Below are positions 1-10,989 of a stretch of 64,000 bases of DNA, piece by piece. A program made the position numbers and the translations under genes. The notes beneath the pieces are model-generated. The model did not search any database. It was given only the letters and a program-made list of their open reading frames with translations, and had not been told where the DNA came from. How positions within the stretch are numbered: position 1 is the stretch's first letter; each line of letters begins with the position of its first letter. Origin of the DNA: Chrysopilus asiliformis (Eukaryota > Arthropoda > Insecta > Diptera > Rhagionidae); contig OZ035960.1 in assembly GCA_964034945.1 (NCBI GenBank), forward strand, positions 83,452,148 through 83,516,147. The letters run 5' to 3'.

Positions 1-829
1 CGGATCCTCTTGCTTGATCTCACAGTGGAAAATTTTTCTCTAAAAATTTGTTCTAAGAGTTTATTCTCTAGATTATTTGTTCTCTGGTAGAAGCTAGTTG
101 GGAATTCAGCTATAACATAGATCCATATAAAAGTAGCCTGAAAAGTTGTTGAAGTAAGGAGAGGGGATAAAGTTAGTCTGAAGTTTACTTTTTCCCCTAT
201 GTTATTCTTTCGCGGGAAAATTACCAAGTAGATTAGCCTGAAATTTGGCACAGATGTTCGTTGGGGATCCAGCTCTAACATAGATTCTTGGAAAGTTTTT
301 ACAGTTTTTTTTTACACCACGCAACATTTCTTTCTAAGTTTTAACATTAGACATCCCAAACAAACAAAAAATTGTTAATCGTCAACCATAATCACGTTAA
401 AGGCTTCTGCGGCGCCATTAGATTATCAACATTAGATTATCGAAAAAGAAAGAAAACACTTTAAAACATTATACTCAATCACTTTAAAACATTATATTGA
501 CTGTCGATAAAATGTGTACTATAAATCGTTGATGGCAGATTCAGTTGACGGTCAACGACAATTTTTTTGTCGAAAATTAAATGCAATATCTTTTTTTTAA
601 GTATTTGTGAGGGAATCTTTTTTTAGAATTTCATAGCAAAAGCTTTTGTCCAGTATTTTACAGATATTTTACATGTCAGAATTTGTTTTCCTTATTTTTC
701 AATTTTCGAAGAACCATTTTCCCAAAAACGAAAAATGCACCGACCGGTTTCTCTAGGCTATCTGATATATACCTAACTGAATGTGGTTTTCCTAGACGTA
801 ATCACACTTTTAGCCGGGCGAAGCCGGGT
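1..829. other. AT-rich sequence, no gene seen
   Basis: No coding exon is recognisable on either strand. A short tandem duplication of an ACTTTAAAACATTATA unit sits near 460-500. Because the next gene to the right lacks its first exon(s), this stretch is probably part of that gene's long first intron, which is an inference. Confidence 0.5.
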
Positions 830-837
830 GCAAATTT

Positions 838-1050
838 TAGTAGTATTATTATAAAGTACTAGCTTGCATACCCGTCGTTGCCGGGTTAAGTTTTTTGCAT
901 AAGTTTTAGAATACAAAGAAAACCGGAAACAACTTAAAAACTTTTGAGAAAAATCTTATCCTTGCAGGGCTCTCCGTTGCGATTTAGTCTAACACCAGAT
1001 TCGTGATCAGCGACCTCGAAAATTCCATAATGCCAATTTTTCCAGGCAAA
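838..1050 (-). repeat. Dispersed repeat family D, fragment
   Basis: This fragment matches, in inverse orientation, part of the repeat filling the BubR1 intron near 16030-16230. Shared landmarks are GCATACCCGTCGTTGCCGGG and the phrase around ACACCAGATTCGTGATCAGC. It is truncated on both sides and has no coding content. Confidence 0.6.
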
Positions 1051-1138
1051 AACGGACTCGGGAAGTTTTTTAGGCTAAATCAAAAGGTCGAAATCGTTCA
1101 TGAATGCAATACTTCGTATAAGAAAGTATAAATTCATA

Positions 1139-1594
1139 TTTTTAACCGACTTCCAAAAAGGAAAAGGTTCTCAATTCCACCTGAATATTTTTTTTTTTTA
1201 TGTATGTTCACGCCTAACTTTTTACTGGGTTGACCGATTTTGGTCATCCCAAAGAGAAAGTTGTAGAGAAAGTTCCTGGTTGGACCCCGGTTCGTTCGTG
1301 GGCAAAAATGGACCATTAGGGGGGGTACCCCCCATACAAACGAAAACGTTTTTTCCGAATATCTCAAAAACGGTGCATTTTATCAAAAAAGTCCAAGAAC
1401 AAAAATTATTTAGGATATGATTCTACATAAAACTCCCATACATAAAAATCCGATTGGAATAAATTTTTAAAAATCTTCTTGGAAAGTTCGACTTCAAAGT
1501 GTAATTTTGGTACAAATGCTCAAATTAAGATACCAATATCACCATACAGGTTTTCAATAATTGCCAGATTGGCAATTATAGCTTTTGTTATGTT
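1139..1594 (+). repeat. Repeat family A, copy 1 (chimeric 5' half)
   Basis: From about 1300 onward this matches the 3' module of family A: GGGCAAAAATGGACCATTAG, ATATCTCAAAAACGGTGC, then the AATTGCCAGATTGGCAATT hairpin at its end. The 5' half (1139-1299) is a different sequence beginning TTAACCGACTTCCAAAAAGG, not the usual CTGT-rich head. It abuts copy 2 with no spacer, giving a tandem arrangement. Confidence 0.7.
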
Positions 1595-1734
1595 TATACC
1601 CGTATGGTGAAACCAAAGGGTATATTAACTTTCCCTTACCGTTTGTAACGCCAAGATCCCTTTATCACACACAAAAATGAATTACACCAGTGTGTTTAGA
1701 ATGATAAAAAAAAATTGAATTTTCCATGTCCGTC

Positions 1735-1765
<31 letters not shown>

Positions 1766-2409
1766 GGCGCGGATTGCGGGCGCATGGATTGAGCTAGAGA
1801 CTTGAAATTTTCCGCAGATCCGTTTTTCGTAAAATGCGAGGCTAAGTTCGTTAACCCTAATACTGTCCTTAATAAAAATAACGTATGTCTTCGTGGGTCA
1901 AGAATGACCCTCTACATAGAATACTACACCCGTCACAATTATCAGTGCTCTTCAATGGATTAAAATATGAACAAATAGATTATTGTTATCGGTATTCAAA
2001 AGAAATTTGTTCACTGGGCCTACATCATACAAACATTTTTCATGTAGTTGAGAAGACACTTTTAATTAAAATCGAATTTGGGTCAGAAATGACCCGAGGA
2101 CAGTATGAGGGTTAATGGGCAAAAATGGGGGGTTACCCCCCATAAGAACGAAATCGTTTTTTCCGAATTTCTCAAAAACGGTGCATCTTATCAAAAAAGT
2201 CTAAGAACAAAAGTTATTTAGAATATGATTCTACATAAAACTCCCATACATCAAAATCCGATTGGAACAAGTTTTAAAAAAATCTTATTGGAAAATTTGA
2301 ATTCAAATGAAATTTTGATACGCCGTTCAATTAAATCACCATACGGGTTTTCAATAATTGCCAGATTGGCAATTATAGCTTTCAATAATTGCCAGATTGG
2401 CAATTATAG
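1595..2409 (+). repeat. Repeat family A, copy 2
   Basis: A long copy. It opens with a hairpin (TATACCC ... GGGTATA), continues through TTTGTAACGCCAAGATCCC, a GTCC/GTCT microsatellite and GAGCTAGAGACTTGAAATTT, and ends with an inverted ACCCGTATGGTGA and the AATTGCCAGATTGGCAATT hairpin, which is duplicated here. A 257-bp piggyBac-like MITE interrupts it at 1855-2111. No coding capacity is credible. Confidence 0.8.
1855..2111. mobile_element. piggyBac-like MITE, TTAA target duplication
   Basis: The termini are CCCTAATACTGTCC and its inverse with one mismatch (13/14). TTAA flanks both sides at 1851-1854 and 2112-2115. Other family A copies carry a single TTAA at the same point (GTTCGTTAATGGG), so the empty site is documented inside the window. 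TTAA duplication with CCC termini is the piggyBac signature. The element encodes no transposase; internal GGGTCA/TGACCC short palindromes are visible. Confidence 0.9.
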
Positions 2410-2648
2410 GAAGGTTCTTTTATATATTTCCCCCGTGTTAACCTACCCCTTCAAACCCCTTCCTGCTTGGGATATCGAGTAAAATTCTTTGTATTGTGTT
2501 CAGTACAATATCTGGAAGATTCTTTTATATATTTCTCATCTGCGGACTTATCCCCTCAAACCCTTTGTAATTTTACCTATATTAAAAATTGAAACTAAAA
2601 ACGTTCGAAATAAAAAAAAAATTTTCTAAAAAAAATAAAACCGACTTT

Positions 2649-3186
2649 AAAAAAAACTGAAAAGAGAAAAAAGCACTAAAAAGAAAAAAATAATTTCAAA
2701 CTATGTCCATTAATAGCGTATTTAAAATTCGGCTTTTTTGGAGTGGCGTTAAATTTGCAACTAAAATAAATTACATACTTTCTAACCCTTAAGGCTAATC
2801 GTTTACATACTTTCTAACCCTTAAGGCTAACTAAGAACTAAGATCGACTCCAAAAATTTTGTTGTCAAACTATAGATACGGCTCTTAGAAGCACCAAAAC
2901 TAAGTTCTTTTATGTCCCAAATTGGATTCCCTATTTTTAAGCAATCGCTATAAAAAAGCCCACTGTCTTATATGTTACTATTTTTTGTAGAAATCTATCC
3001 TATTTTTTGTTTCCATGTACAAACTGAATTTGTGCGAAACTTGACAATAGAAATTTTACAACGATTTTATTTAGTGTAAATTTAACGCCACTCCAAAAAA
3101 GCCGAATTTTAAATACGCTATTAATGGACATAGTTTGAAATTATTTTTTTCTTTTTAGTGCTTTTTTCTCTTTTCAGTTTTTTTTT
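2649..3186. mobile_element. MITE with ~108-bp terminal inverted repeats
   Basis: 2649-2756 and 3078-3186 are near-perfect inverse copies containing TATGTCCATTAATAGCGTAT and GGAGTGGCGTTAAATTT. The central 320 bp holds a direct duplication of a TTACATACTTTCTAACCC unit and no coding frame. The flanks do not show a clear target duplication, so the superfamily is unassigned. Confidence 0.8.
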
Positions 3187-3337
3187 ATATAAACTTTTGT
3201 AATATTTTTTTCATCGGGTTTTGCGCACAGACGTAGATTTTGTATAAGAAAGTCATGTCCTGTTTACATCACATATTTTGAACAATAAAATTAAACCACA
3301 ATAATCACAAACAAATAATACTCAAATTTGGTAATAG

Positions 3338-4029
3338 ATTTGGTGCCTTCGAAACTCTTAAAAATAAAATGGTTGACTCAAGGGGTCAGCTAAGCACTTC
3401 TGGAAAATTGCTTTCTGGATTAGGCGCTGGAGTCGCCGAAGCAATACTAGCTGTAACGCCAATGGAGACAATTAAAGTGAAATTCATCAATGATCAGCGT
3501 AGTGCCAATCCTAGATTCAAAGGATTTCTACACGGCGTTGGAATGATTGTGAAAAAAGAAGGTAAAATAAGAAAATAATCGTTATCTTTTTATTAAGATT
3601 TTATTATTATGATTATTATTTTTAGGTATTTCCGGGGTTTACAAAGGTTTAACGGCAACAATTATAAAGCAAGGATCAAATCAGGCGATACGATTTTATG
3701 TGATGGAAAGTTTAAAGGATCTTTACAAAGGTGATGATCCAACTAAACCAGTTCCAAAACTTGTAGTAGGTTCATTCGGTGCAGTTGCTGGGGCCGCTTC
3801 CGTTTTTGGCAATACACCGATAGATGTAGTAAAAACACGTATGCAAGGACTGGAAGCTTCAAAATATAAATCGACACTTGACTGTGCGGTTAAAATATGG
3901 AAACATGAAGGTCCAGCTGCATTTTACAAAGGAACTGTACCTCGTTTAAGTCGCGTATGCCTCGATGTTGCCATTACATTTATGATTTATGATTCATTTA
4001 TGGACTTGTTTAATAAGTTCTGGCATTAA
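3338..4029 (+). CDS. Mitochondrial citrate carrier (SLC25A1-like), 3' exons
   Basis: This encodes the C-terminal two thirds (about 208 residues) of a mitochondrial carrier that exports citrate from the matrix for lipid synthesis. Exons are 3338-3561 and 3626-4029, with a 64-bp GT/AG intron between. The acceptor at 3336-3337 gives an in-frame [10 protein letters not shown] before the first methionine, so the ATG at 3369 is internal and the start lies in an exon left of the window. Two carrier signatures are visible, PMETIK in the second repeat and PIDVVK in the third, plus family-typical [29 protein letters not shown] and [13 protein letters not shown]. The first carrier repeat, with its own signature, is the part missing. 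The citrate family is the best match, judged from remembered family sequence. The gene is intact where visible. Confidence 0.9.
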
Positions 4030-4125
4030 AACTAGTTACATATTTAAAGGAACACTAAATTTAAGTGTAGAAATCGTTTGGGGCTTTCATTTCTTACAGT
4101 GCTTATTGACAATCGCAACAAAATG

Positions 4126-4131
4126 AATAAA
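4126..4131 (+). terminator. Polyadenylation signal of the citrate carrier gene
   Basis: AATAAA lies 97 bp after the stop codon, followed by T-rich sequence. This is a normal 3'UTR length for an insect gene. Confidence 0.5.
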
Positions 4132-4614
4132 AATATTTGTTATTTGCACAGGTTTCGTTAATGAAAGCCCCATTTTTATGCATAGACAACACGGTGTTAC
4201 TTGGTAGTTACTATATTAATTTAGTAGTATTGGCACAAAGATTTTTTTATCCAAAGTTATATTGAAATGTTATTTGAAAGTGTGCACTTGATTTAATATT
4301 AAAAATATTTTGAAACAAATGAAGTAAATGGATAAATACACATACATATGTATATGATAAAACATCGAACCTAGTCTATACTCTACTATACAATTATAAA
4401 TTAAAAAGTAAACATATTTTTATAAAAAAAAAAGATTGTTTCATATTTATAAATACTTTTAAAAAGTTTTGTACATGTGTATTTTTTGTAAGGTTTTGTA
4501 ATTCTAAAAAAAATCGATGAAATCTAGTTCTATTTCATTGTTTTTTTTTTTAAATTAGAAAAGCTCTTATAATCTGATTTCAGCAAATAAAATAATGAAA
4601 ATACAACTTTTTGG

Positions 4615-4915
4615 CAGAGATGCATACCGGTTTTTTGAACCGAACCAAAAACCACTAAACCATTGAAATTTTAGTGAACCAAAACCAAACTACTCTGAAA
4701 AAAGATATCCGAACCAAAACCGAGCCATTTTTAAAAAATATGGCTGAACCGAGTAAAAACCAAACCAGTTTTTCAAACAAATGCTGTAACCAAACCAAAT
4801 ACCAGAATTTTTTTTTCAAATTTTGAAATTTTAGACCAGAATCAAATTTTGAAATTCAAATCACTCTTGAACGAAAACAGAACTACACTCGAAAAACTTT
4901 TGGTTTGCATCTCTG
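4615..4915. mobile_element. hAT-like MITE, 8-bp target duplication
   Basis: A 301-bp element bounded by CAGAGATGCA and TGCATCTCTG. It is flanked by a perfect 8-bp direct repeat CTTTTTGG at 4607-4614 and 4916-4923. The 8-bp duplication and CAG-type ends are diagnostic of hAT. The interior is rich in repeated GAACCAAAACC words and carries no transposase. Confidence 0.9.
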
Positions 4916-5774
4916 CTTTTTGGAAACTTTTACTGATGACATGCCAATTATAACTTAACAAAAAAGCATTTATATGATAGTTTTGCTTTTGTATGTTTAT
5001 AAAAATGAATAAAATGTTTATCTTATTGTATTGTATGTTCTATATTATATAAAACATAATTAGTTGCCTCGACTAAGCGATGGCTTGGGAAAACCAAGAA
5101 TCAGAAATGGTTCACCGAAAAAGGTAATTCTTACACTAACACATGAATGTCAAAGTTTCTTTAATTGTATCTTTAATACATAGTTTCCAATTCTATGAAT
5201 ATTGCGGAAAATGTTTAAAAATAAGGGATGGCAAACGAAAAAAATCGCAACGTTATACATTTCGTTATATAACGAAATTCATTTTTTTTTTCGTTACATT
5301 ATTTCGTTTTGAACGATAAACAGCAGGGGCACTTGAGGAGTAAAATTGACAACGCACAAGAAACGAAATTTATTTTAACCGTTTTATATTCCAGTTTGTG
5401 AAAAAACCTTAATTTAATTTAACAGACAATGTATTGTTGGGACAGACTGAGACCTGCGCAGTATCGTACCATTATTACTTATTGTATCATGGCCACAGAA
5501 ATATATCCCATAGAATGCACCTTACTTGAAAAGCCCGTATAAAGAAATGGGCCAAAAACACTAATGCATTCTCTATTTTCATAAGCCTAAAATTTATTTG
5601 CATACCATAGTGAAATGAATCCAGAATAGCCAACTTTGCTTTTATCAAGTTTCAAATTAAAAATGAATTTTAGCTTTTAAGTGAACTACAAACATTCTAT
5701 ATTCCAAAACGAAGCATGATATATTTATCTCCTTTCCGCATAATAATTCTAATTCCGATATCTGTGATCATGGC

Positions 5775-6005
5775 CCAGACCCTGATATTTTGAAAAAATG
5801 CGGGTCGTGTGAAAAAAAACCGAAAATCATGAAAAAATTTCAAAGTCACTTTTCTCGAAAATGGAAACACTTTCCATTTTTTAAATAGTTTAGGTCTCCT
5901 CATGCCCTTTCCTAAGTTGCTGGATTTCCTAAGTTTCCTAGACTCGTGTATTTTTTTTCACATGACCCGGATTTTTTTCAAAATCTCAGCTCTTACGGGT
6001 CTGAA
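5775..6005. repeat. Imperfect foldback repeat
   Basis: An arm at about 5780-5822 (CAGACCCTGATATTTTG, GCGGGTCGTGTG) is repeated in inverse at about 5947-5993. A direct CCTAAGTT word recurs between the arms. No target duplication was found; it is probably an old MITE. Confidence 0.5.
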
Positions 6006-6131
6006 CTACTTAGGAAATCCGGCAAAATAAAGGGTATTTCAGCTCATGATGAGCCGAGCAATTTATGAAACCCAGGGAATTAATCGGTAGGAGAAAGGCT
6101 AAAACATAGTAAAAAAATAAGTTTGTACAAT

Positions 6132-6582
6132 CAGGGTATTCACAGTCCTCTTTTAAATTGCGGGTAAATTTATCGCTGGTATTTCAGTCAAATTTAACAG
6201 AGACGGTAACTTGGTTCATGTAAAAATGAATTACCGGATTCGGTAATTGTATACATGCCTTATTCGGTATCAAGAATCAACCGCGTGTGGCGCTAGTAAT
6301 GTTTTTAGTTGTCAAATTTTCTCGCTGGTTATCTCATCGGACTGCAATTTTTTTCAATTTTGATAGCCGTTGCCACAATAGAAATTCAAAAGAATACATC
6401 AAACATGGATTTAAAGGTATGTGACATATTTTACAATCAAATTCGCAGTTCATGATTTGGTCACGTATCAAATAAAAGCGCTGTTCTCAAATCTGTGCTG
6501 TGGGATGTTCACAACAGAATATTTTCAGTCTTTTAATATTACCGAAAATACCGAAAATTAAAAGAGGATTGTGAATACCCTG
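6132..6582. mobile_element. MITE with CAGGGTATTCAC termini
   Basis: A 451-bp element with inverted termini CAGGGTATTCACA.TCCTCT and a 3-bp AAT on both flanks (6129-6131, 6583-6585). Near 6405 there is ATGGATTTAAAG followed by a perfect donor GTATGT, which may be the first exon of a parental transposase gene. A 3-bp duplication fits PIF/Harbinger, but AAT is not the usual TWA, so the class is tentative. Confidence 0.75.
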
Positions 6583-6609
6583 AATGTTTCGTTCTACCGC
6601 TATATACTT

Positions 6610-7028
6610 AAGGCCCAACTACGATAGACATAGGAGCACATATGTTAATGTCAAATTCCCAACGAATGTTGACATACATAGCTGTCAACATAAAAGCGAA
6701 TCTTCATTTTACCTCAAGTGGAAATTAATATGGCCACAATTTTATTAAATTCACACTAAAATGTTAGGTTATGTTCACTATTTTCATATGCCAGTTCCAT
6801 TTGTATCAAATCATTCATGCTTAACGAAAGTTTAACGAAGGTTTGAAAGTGGCAACACTTTGACACATGTCTATTGTAATAACATTGACAATAACATTGA
6901 CTTTCTTATTCAGGAAATGACATATGCAGCTACATATGCGCTCCTATGTCGATCGTAGTTGGGCCTTTATTCTGGAAATTACATATGCAGCTACATATGC
7001 GCTCCTGTGTCGATCGTAGTTGGGCCTT
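6610..7028. mobile_element. AAGGCCC-terminus MITE, copy 1, with duplicated end
   Basis: The inverted termini read AAGGCCCAACTACGAT and match those at 10063-10857 internally as well. The right terminus (about 60 bp, ACATATGCAGCTACATATG...) is present twice in tandem, at 6908-6968 and 6969-7028. The copy is otherwise intact and lacks the nested insertion seen in copy 2, so it serves as the empty-site reference. Confidence 0.8.
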
Positions 7029-7138
7029 TATCTCTAACTTTTTTAGTTCCGATTGGTAATAATTCTATTTTGGCCCCATATAATTAACTGACACCAGCGG
7101 CGAGCACGGGAATTAAAAAAATTAGAGATAAGTCGTTA

Positions 7139-7667
7139 TACTATGTTCACACTGAAGCAAAATTACGTAATTTTGAAGATTTTCGTAATTTTGAACGAAA
7201 TCTTCCTCGAAATCACGAGATTTCCAGTACAATGAATACAACCCTGCATCACTTATTCAGCTATCTTCAGTACATCAGTTTTGAGAAGTTTTGACATTTG
7301 TGCTGGATTGGAAAGACGGAAATATAAGAAAAAGAAGCCGTGTTCCGCACGCGAAGAGGATATATTAGTAAACAACCTACGCGGGGCAAAAAAATGGACC
7401 TATTTTTGATGCGATTAGATATGAAATGGAAAATAATTGTTTTTTTTCATTACAGATAATTTCCATTTTCATCTAAAGTGTTTAATTCTGTTTGCACATA
7501 TTTCATCGATGTTTTGAATTGTATTATTCATCATATTACTAAAATTCATAGCAATCCTGTAGTTGAAATGTCAAGCAAAATTACCTTAACCTCTGTGTGA
7601 ACACTTTGGTTTAAGATTTAAATCATTTCGCAAAATTACGTGATTTTGCGTCAGTGTGAACTTAGTA
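7139..7667. mobile_element. PIF/Harbinger-like MITE, TTA duplication
   Basis: A 529-bp element with termini TACTATGTTCACACTGA and subterminal GCAAAATTACGTAATTTTG in inverse at the other end. TTA flanks both sides (7136-7138, 7668-7670). The 3-bp TTA duplication is characteristic of PIF/Harbinger. No transposase frame survives. Confidence 0.85.
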
Positions 7668-8832
7668 TTAGTGCTAAGTTCACGACAGTTAAATTACAAC
7701 CTATCGAGACCATATTTCCTACGGTTTGTTTTACTCCAGGAGTTTACCCAACGTAAATGGAGCAAAGCCATTATCTTGCGATTAGCCACTCTTTGCACTG
7801 TGACTCTATTTTTCTAGATAAGGTCTCTACTCATCAAGATAAGGTCTCTACTTTTCGGTTCCCGTGTTCTCTACTGTTCATAAAGATTTTAAGAATAAAT
7901 TTTAGCTCACCTGGTTCGTTGCTCTAAAGTGTAAGCCACTGGGTCATAGCGGAGTGAGGAATAGTTTTATTTCGTGTGAAAATCATTAAAAAAGGGACAT
8001 CAAAAGGCGTTTTAGGCAAAACACGCTAATTGTAATTCATTAAAGTTTTAGTGTTACTAAATATTGCGATTATATTACAGTAATCGTTACTAATTTTCTA
8101 ACAAAAATGTATCACCAGGTAGAATATCTTACACTTTTCTTTCACTTAAAATCAAGTCATGTGTATTTTAATTTCAATTTTTGGTAGTGTGCCGATCAAA
8201 TTTAATGTTAAACGCTAGAATTTTGTTTAAAATATTGAATTGCTGAAATTTTCGTTACTGGAATAAAATGGAAAAATTCTGACAGCTTCGGTTATTCTAA
8301 TAAAAACATTTCGAGGTTAGATTGGAGCTCGTCTCAGAATGGATTTCCAAAGATTGTTGAGGCCGAAACCAGTCATCATTTTTGTTAGAAGATAAATAAT
8401 ATTAAATTTCTGACGTTATTGTGATTTTCTAGTTTGTATGTTTGGCATTCTATTGCGAATTATGAACTTAATGGTGCTTGATCCGTTGTCGACATTACAT
8501 GGTTTATAGGGTAAACCCATCACTGATTTACATTGAAAACCTCGAGAACTAATTCATGTAGAAAATTTAAATTTGGCGTGCAAGAGGCTTTGGCTAAAGT
8601 TCAGTTTAGCGCCATTGACCACATATTTTTCGTGTATACGGAGGGATAGAGAAAAGTATGCCGTATAGAGAAAAGTATGCCGAGTATTTTTAATCATCAC
8701 TCACCATCCTTGACGCTCCGCTCCGCGACCCCAGGCTACTCCTTACCACTGCCTTTCTCCATCTCACCAAGTTCTAATGTATTTCCCTCTTCATAAATTT
8801 ATTTCACAACAGACCTCTACCCTAGGGAAAAA
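7668..8832. other. Gene-free interval
   Basis: No coding exon or complete transposon was recognised. A short tandem ATAAGGTCTCTACT.. unit lies near 7817-7855, and a GATAGAGAAAAGTATGCCG unit is tandemly repeated near 8645-8683. Confidence 0.4.
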
Positions 8833-9142
8833 ATATTTCCCAAGTACTCCCGAGTCGATTGGAGGATTTTACAAAAATGTCTGTCTGTTTGTCGGTCTGT
8901 CAGCCTATGTACAAGATCTTTTAAAAACTACTGGAGCTCAAGCCATGAAAAAACCATGCAGGATTCGACGTTTTTTATGCCCCCGGGCTAACTTTTGAAT
9001 CAGTTAGGGTCAAGGGGCATTTTCGTGCATCGTTCTTTACAAAACGTTGGTCTTGAAATGGGACGATCCTATCAACTTTTGGTAAAAATCCGTTAACGGG
9101 AAGTAACCAAAATTGCGACTTTTTAAAAATCTGGAACTACGC
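8833..9142 (+). repeat. Repeat family B, diverged copy 1
   Basis: It aligns to the copies at 56350 and 61786 through TTTCCCAAGTACTCC, a TGTCTGTCTGTTTGTCGGTC run, GTACAAGATCTTTTAAAAAC and ATGGGACGATCCTATCAACT. It is older and truncated; the terminal hairpin is not recognisable. Confidence 0.7.
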
Positions 9143-9250
9143 ATTTTTCAGTATTATCTTCGAGACAAAAAATTTTTTTTGAAAATCAGTATTTTACAAT
9201 TTTTTCAAAAATTAAGACAAAACAGTTTTTCAACAAAAAAAAAGAACGAA

Positions 9251-9393
9251 AGGCCTACCCTACACGCGGCAACTTTAAGCGGCGACTTTTCTTAAGTATA
9301 GGCGAGAGAGGTGAGGGGCACCGCTTCCCTCACTTCTCTCGCCTATACTTTAGAAAAGTCGCCGCTTAAAGTTGCCGTGTGTAGGGTAGGCCT
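9251..9393. repeat. Near-perfect 143-bp foldback (snapback) element
   Basis: Arms of about 67 bp are inverse copies around a loop of roughly 9 bp centred near 9322. The outer end is AGGCCTACCCTACAC.CGG, then GCAACTTTAAGCGGCGAC. Only a few mismatches separate the arms, so it would fold into one long hairpin. No clear target duplication was found. It could be a young MITE or a hairpin-RNA source. Confidence 0.85.
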
Positions 9394-9481
9394 AAGAGAA
9401 AAACTAAAGACAATATAGAAGACAAACCTCCATACATGAAATGAAGAAAAAACCCCATGTATCGAAAACTTGGCATCCTAA

Positions 9482-9840
9482 GCGCGGTATTACAAACTTA
9501 CTTAAGCCGATTTTTGGGAGAAACGACTGAGGAGGGAAAAGTTGCCACTCGAAATCATGGCTTATCGACAATCTGCATACATGCAAACCGTGTAAACCGG
9601 TTTGGGAAAAGTAGTAGCTAGAAATCATTTTCGTTCTGACCGTCAGCAGGTAAAGATCTTGGGAAGTATATGAGCAGCAGCAATTTCAATGGTTTGAGTT
9701 CACACACACCCATGTAAACTTGTGTAGCATATGCAAACAGGATTGTCTTATTTAAGCCACAAGTGTAAGCACATTGGCTTATTAAGCCCAAAAGTTGCCG
9801 GCTTAAGTAAGCCTGAAAGTTGCTTTGTGTAATACCACGC
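9482..9840. mobile_element. PIF/Harbinger-like MITE, TAA duplication
   Basis: A 359-bp element with termini GCGCGGTATTACA and its near-inverse, flanked by TAA (9479-9481, 9841-9843). A second copy of the family lies at 46877-47216; both contain CTTGTGTAGCATATGCAAAC and CTTAAGCCGATTT words. Confidence 0.85.
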
Positions 9841-9902
9841 TAATTGGCTAGAAAAATCTGAAATTTTTGAGATACAAAAAATTAACAAGCAATATGGGCA
9901 CA

Positions 9903-9990
9903 AAAAAATTTTTTTTTTTTAAATTTAAGTTAGGTTGGCCCAGTAAAACTATATGGCCATGTCTGTATTCCAGCCAGCTGACGTTAATTA
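9903..9990 (-). mobile_element. 3'-end fragment related to the non-LTR element at 29.9 kb
   Basis: A poly(T) run followed by GTTAGGTTGGCCCAGTAAAA, CTATATGGCCATGT and CAGCTGACGTTA closely matches 29873-29960, the 3' end of the intact non-LTR element in the same orientation. Similarity stops after about 90 bp, so it is a 5'-truncated copy or a SINE sharing the tail. Confidence 0.75.
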
Positions 9991-10062
9991 GTGTAAATTC
10001 ACTTCTTTAAAATAGAAACCATGTGCGCCATGAAAATGGCGACAGGTTCAATCTGGCTTTTA

Positions 10063-10857
10063 AAGGCCCAACTACGATCGACATAGGAGCGCATATGTAG
10101 CTGCATATGTCATTTCCAGAATAAGAAAGTCAATGTTATTACCCACAATAGACATGTGTCAAAGTGTTGCCACTTTCAAACCTTCGTTAAACTTTCGTTA
10201 AGCATGAATAATTCGATACCAATGGAACTGGCATACCCAGTGAAAAATTATTAAGGCATTATAGCTAAGGTATCTTTAAGACATGAGACAAGTAATATAA
10301 AAGCCTCCAAATTAAAATGAGATGGAAGTTCATCTCAGAAAAAACGCGCCTTTTCATGCGTGTGTTGGAAAAGTGAACTAAAAGTTATATGTCAAAAGAT
10401 TTTTGTTGAAGTTTTGTGTTGGCTGGCAGGAGAATTTAAACGAAAGTAATAGAAATTTATTTACAAAATATATTTAAATCCTCATTTTAAGCAAAGCTTT
10501 TACCATATCTAAGCAATCAGCGCCATCACCGGTAAAAAAAAAAAAACATCCATTAATGTTGCCTTAGTAATAAGGCCTTATATAAGAGGAAATGGCCATG
10601 CAAAATTAAGGCAACAATAAGGTAACTTTAATGCATTAGGATAATGCCTTTATAATGCCTTAATAAGGCATTTTTTGTTCACTGGGTATATAAATAGTGA
10701 ACATAACCTAAAATTTTAGTGTGAATTTAATAATATCGTGGCCATATTAATTTCCACTTGAGGTAAAATGAAGATTAGCTTTTATGTTGACAGCTATGTA
10801 TGTCAACATTCGTTGGGAATTTGATATTAACATATGCGCCTATCGTAGTTGGGCCTT
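10063..10857. mobile_element. AAGGCCC-terminus MITE, copy 2, TA duplication
   Basis: The termini AAGGCCCAACTACGAT are inverted at the two ends, with TA on both sides (10061-10062, 10858-10859). The internal sequence is homologous to copy 1 at 6610-6968 in the opposite orientation. A second element (10236-10686) is nested within it. Confidence 0.85.
10236..10686. mobile_element. TA-inserting MITE nested in another MITE
   Basis: A 451-bp element with CCCAGTGAA / TTCACTGGG ends, flanked by TA. The uninterrupted sequence in copy 1 of the host MITE (GGAACTGGCATATG in inverse) proves the insertion. The ends also carry AAGGCATTATA / TAAGGCATT sub-terminal inverted words. The TA duplication is consistent with Tc1/mariner-type mobilisation. 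Confidence 0.85.
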
Positions 10858-10989
10858 TACAGTCCGGATCACTACCGACACCCGAGCCCCCCTGGAATAC
10901 ACAAGTCTGCACTCCAAAGACACTCAAAATGGCGATTCCTTCGACCGGAACCAATTTCCACCGCTTCAATCAGCAACTCGAGAGAGACT

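Noticed and set aside
3369..3371. ATG at 3369 as the start of the citrate carrier
   Set aside because: Family-like residues ([10 protein letters not shown]) continue in frame upstream to a splice acceptor, and the first carrier repeat would be missing.
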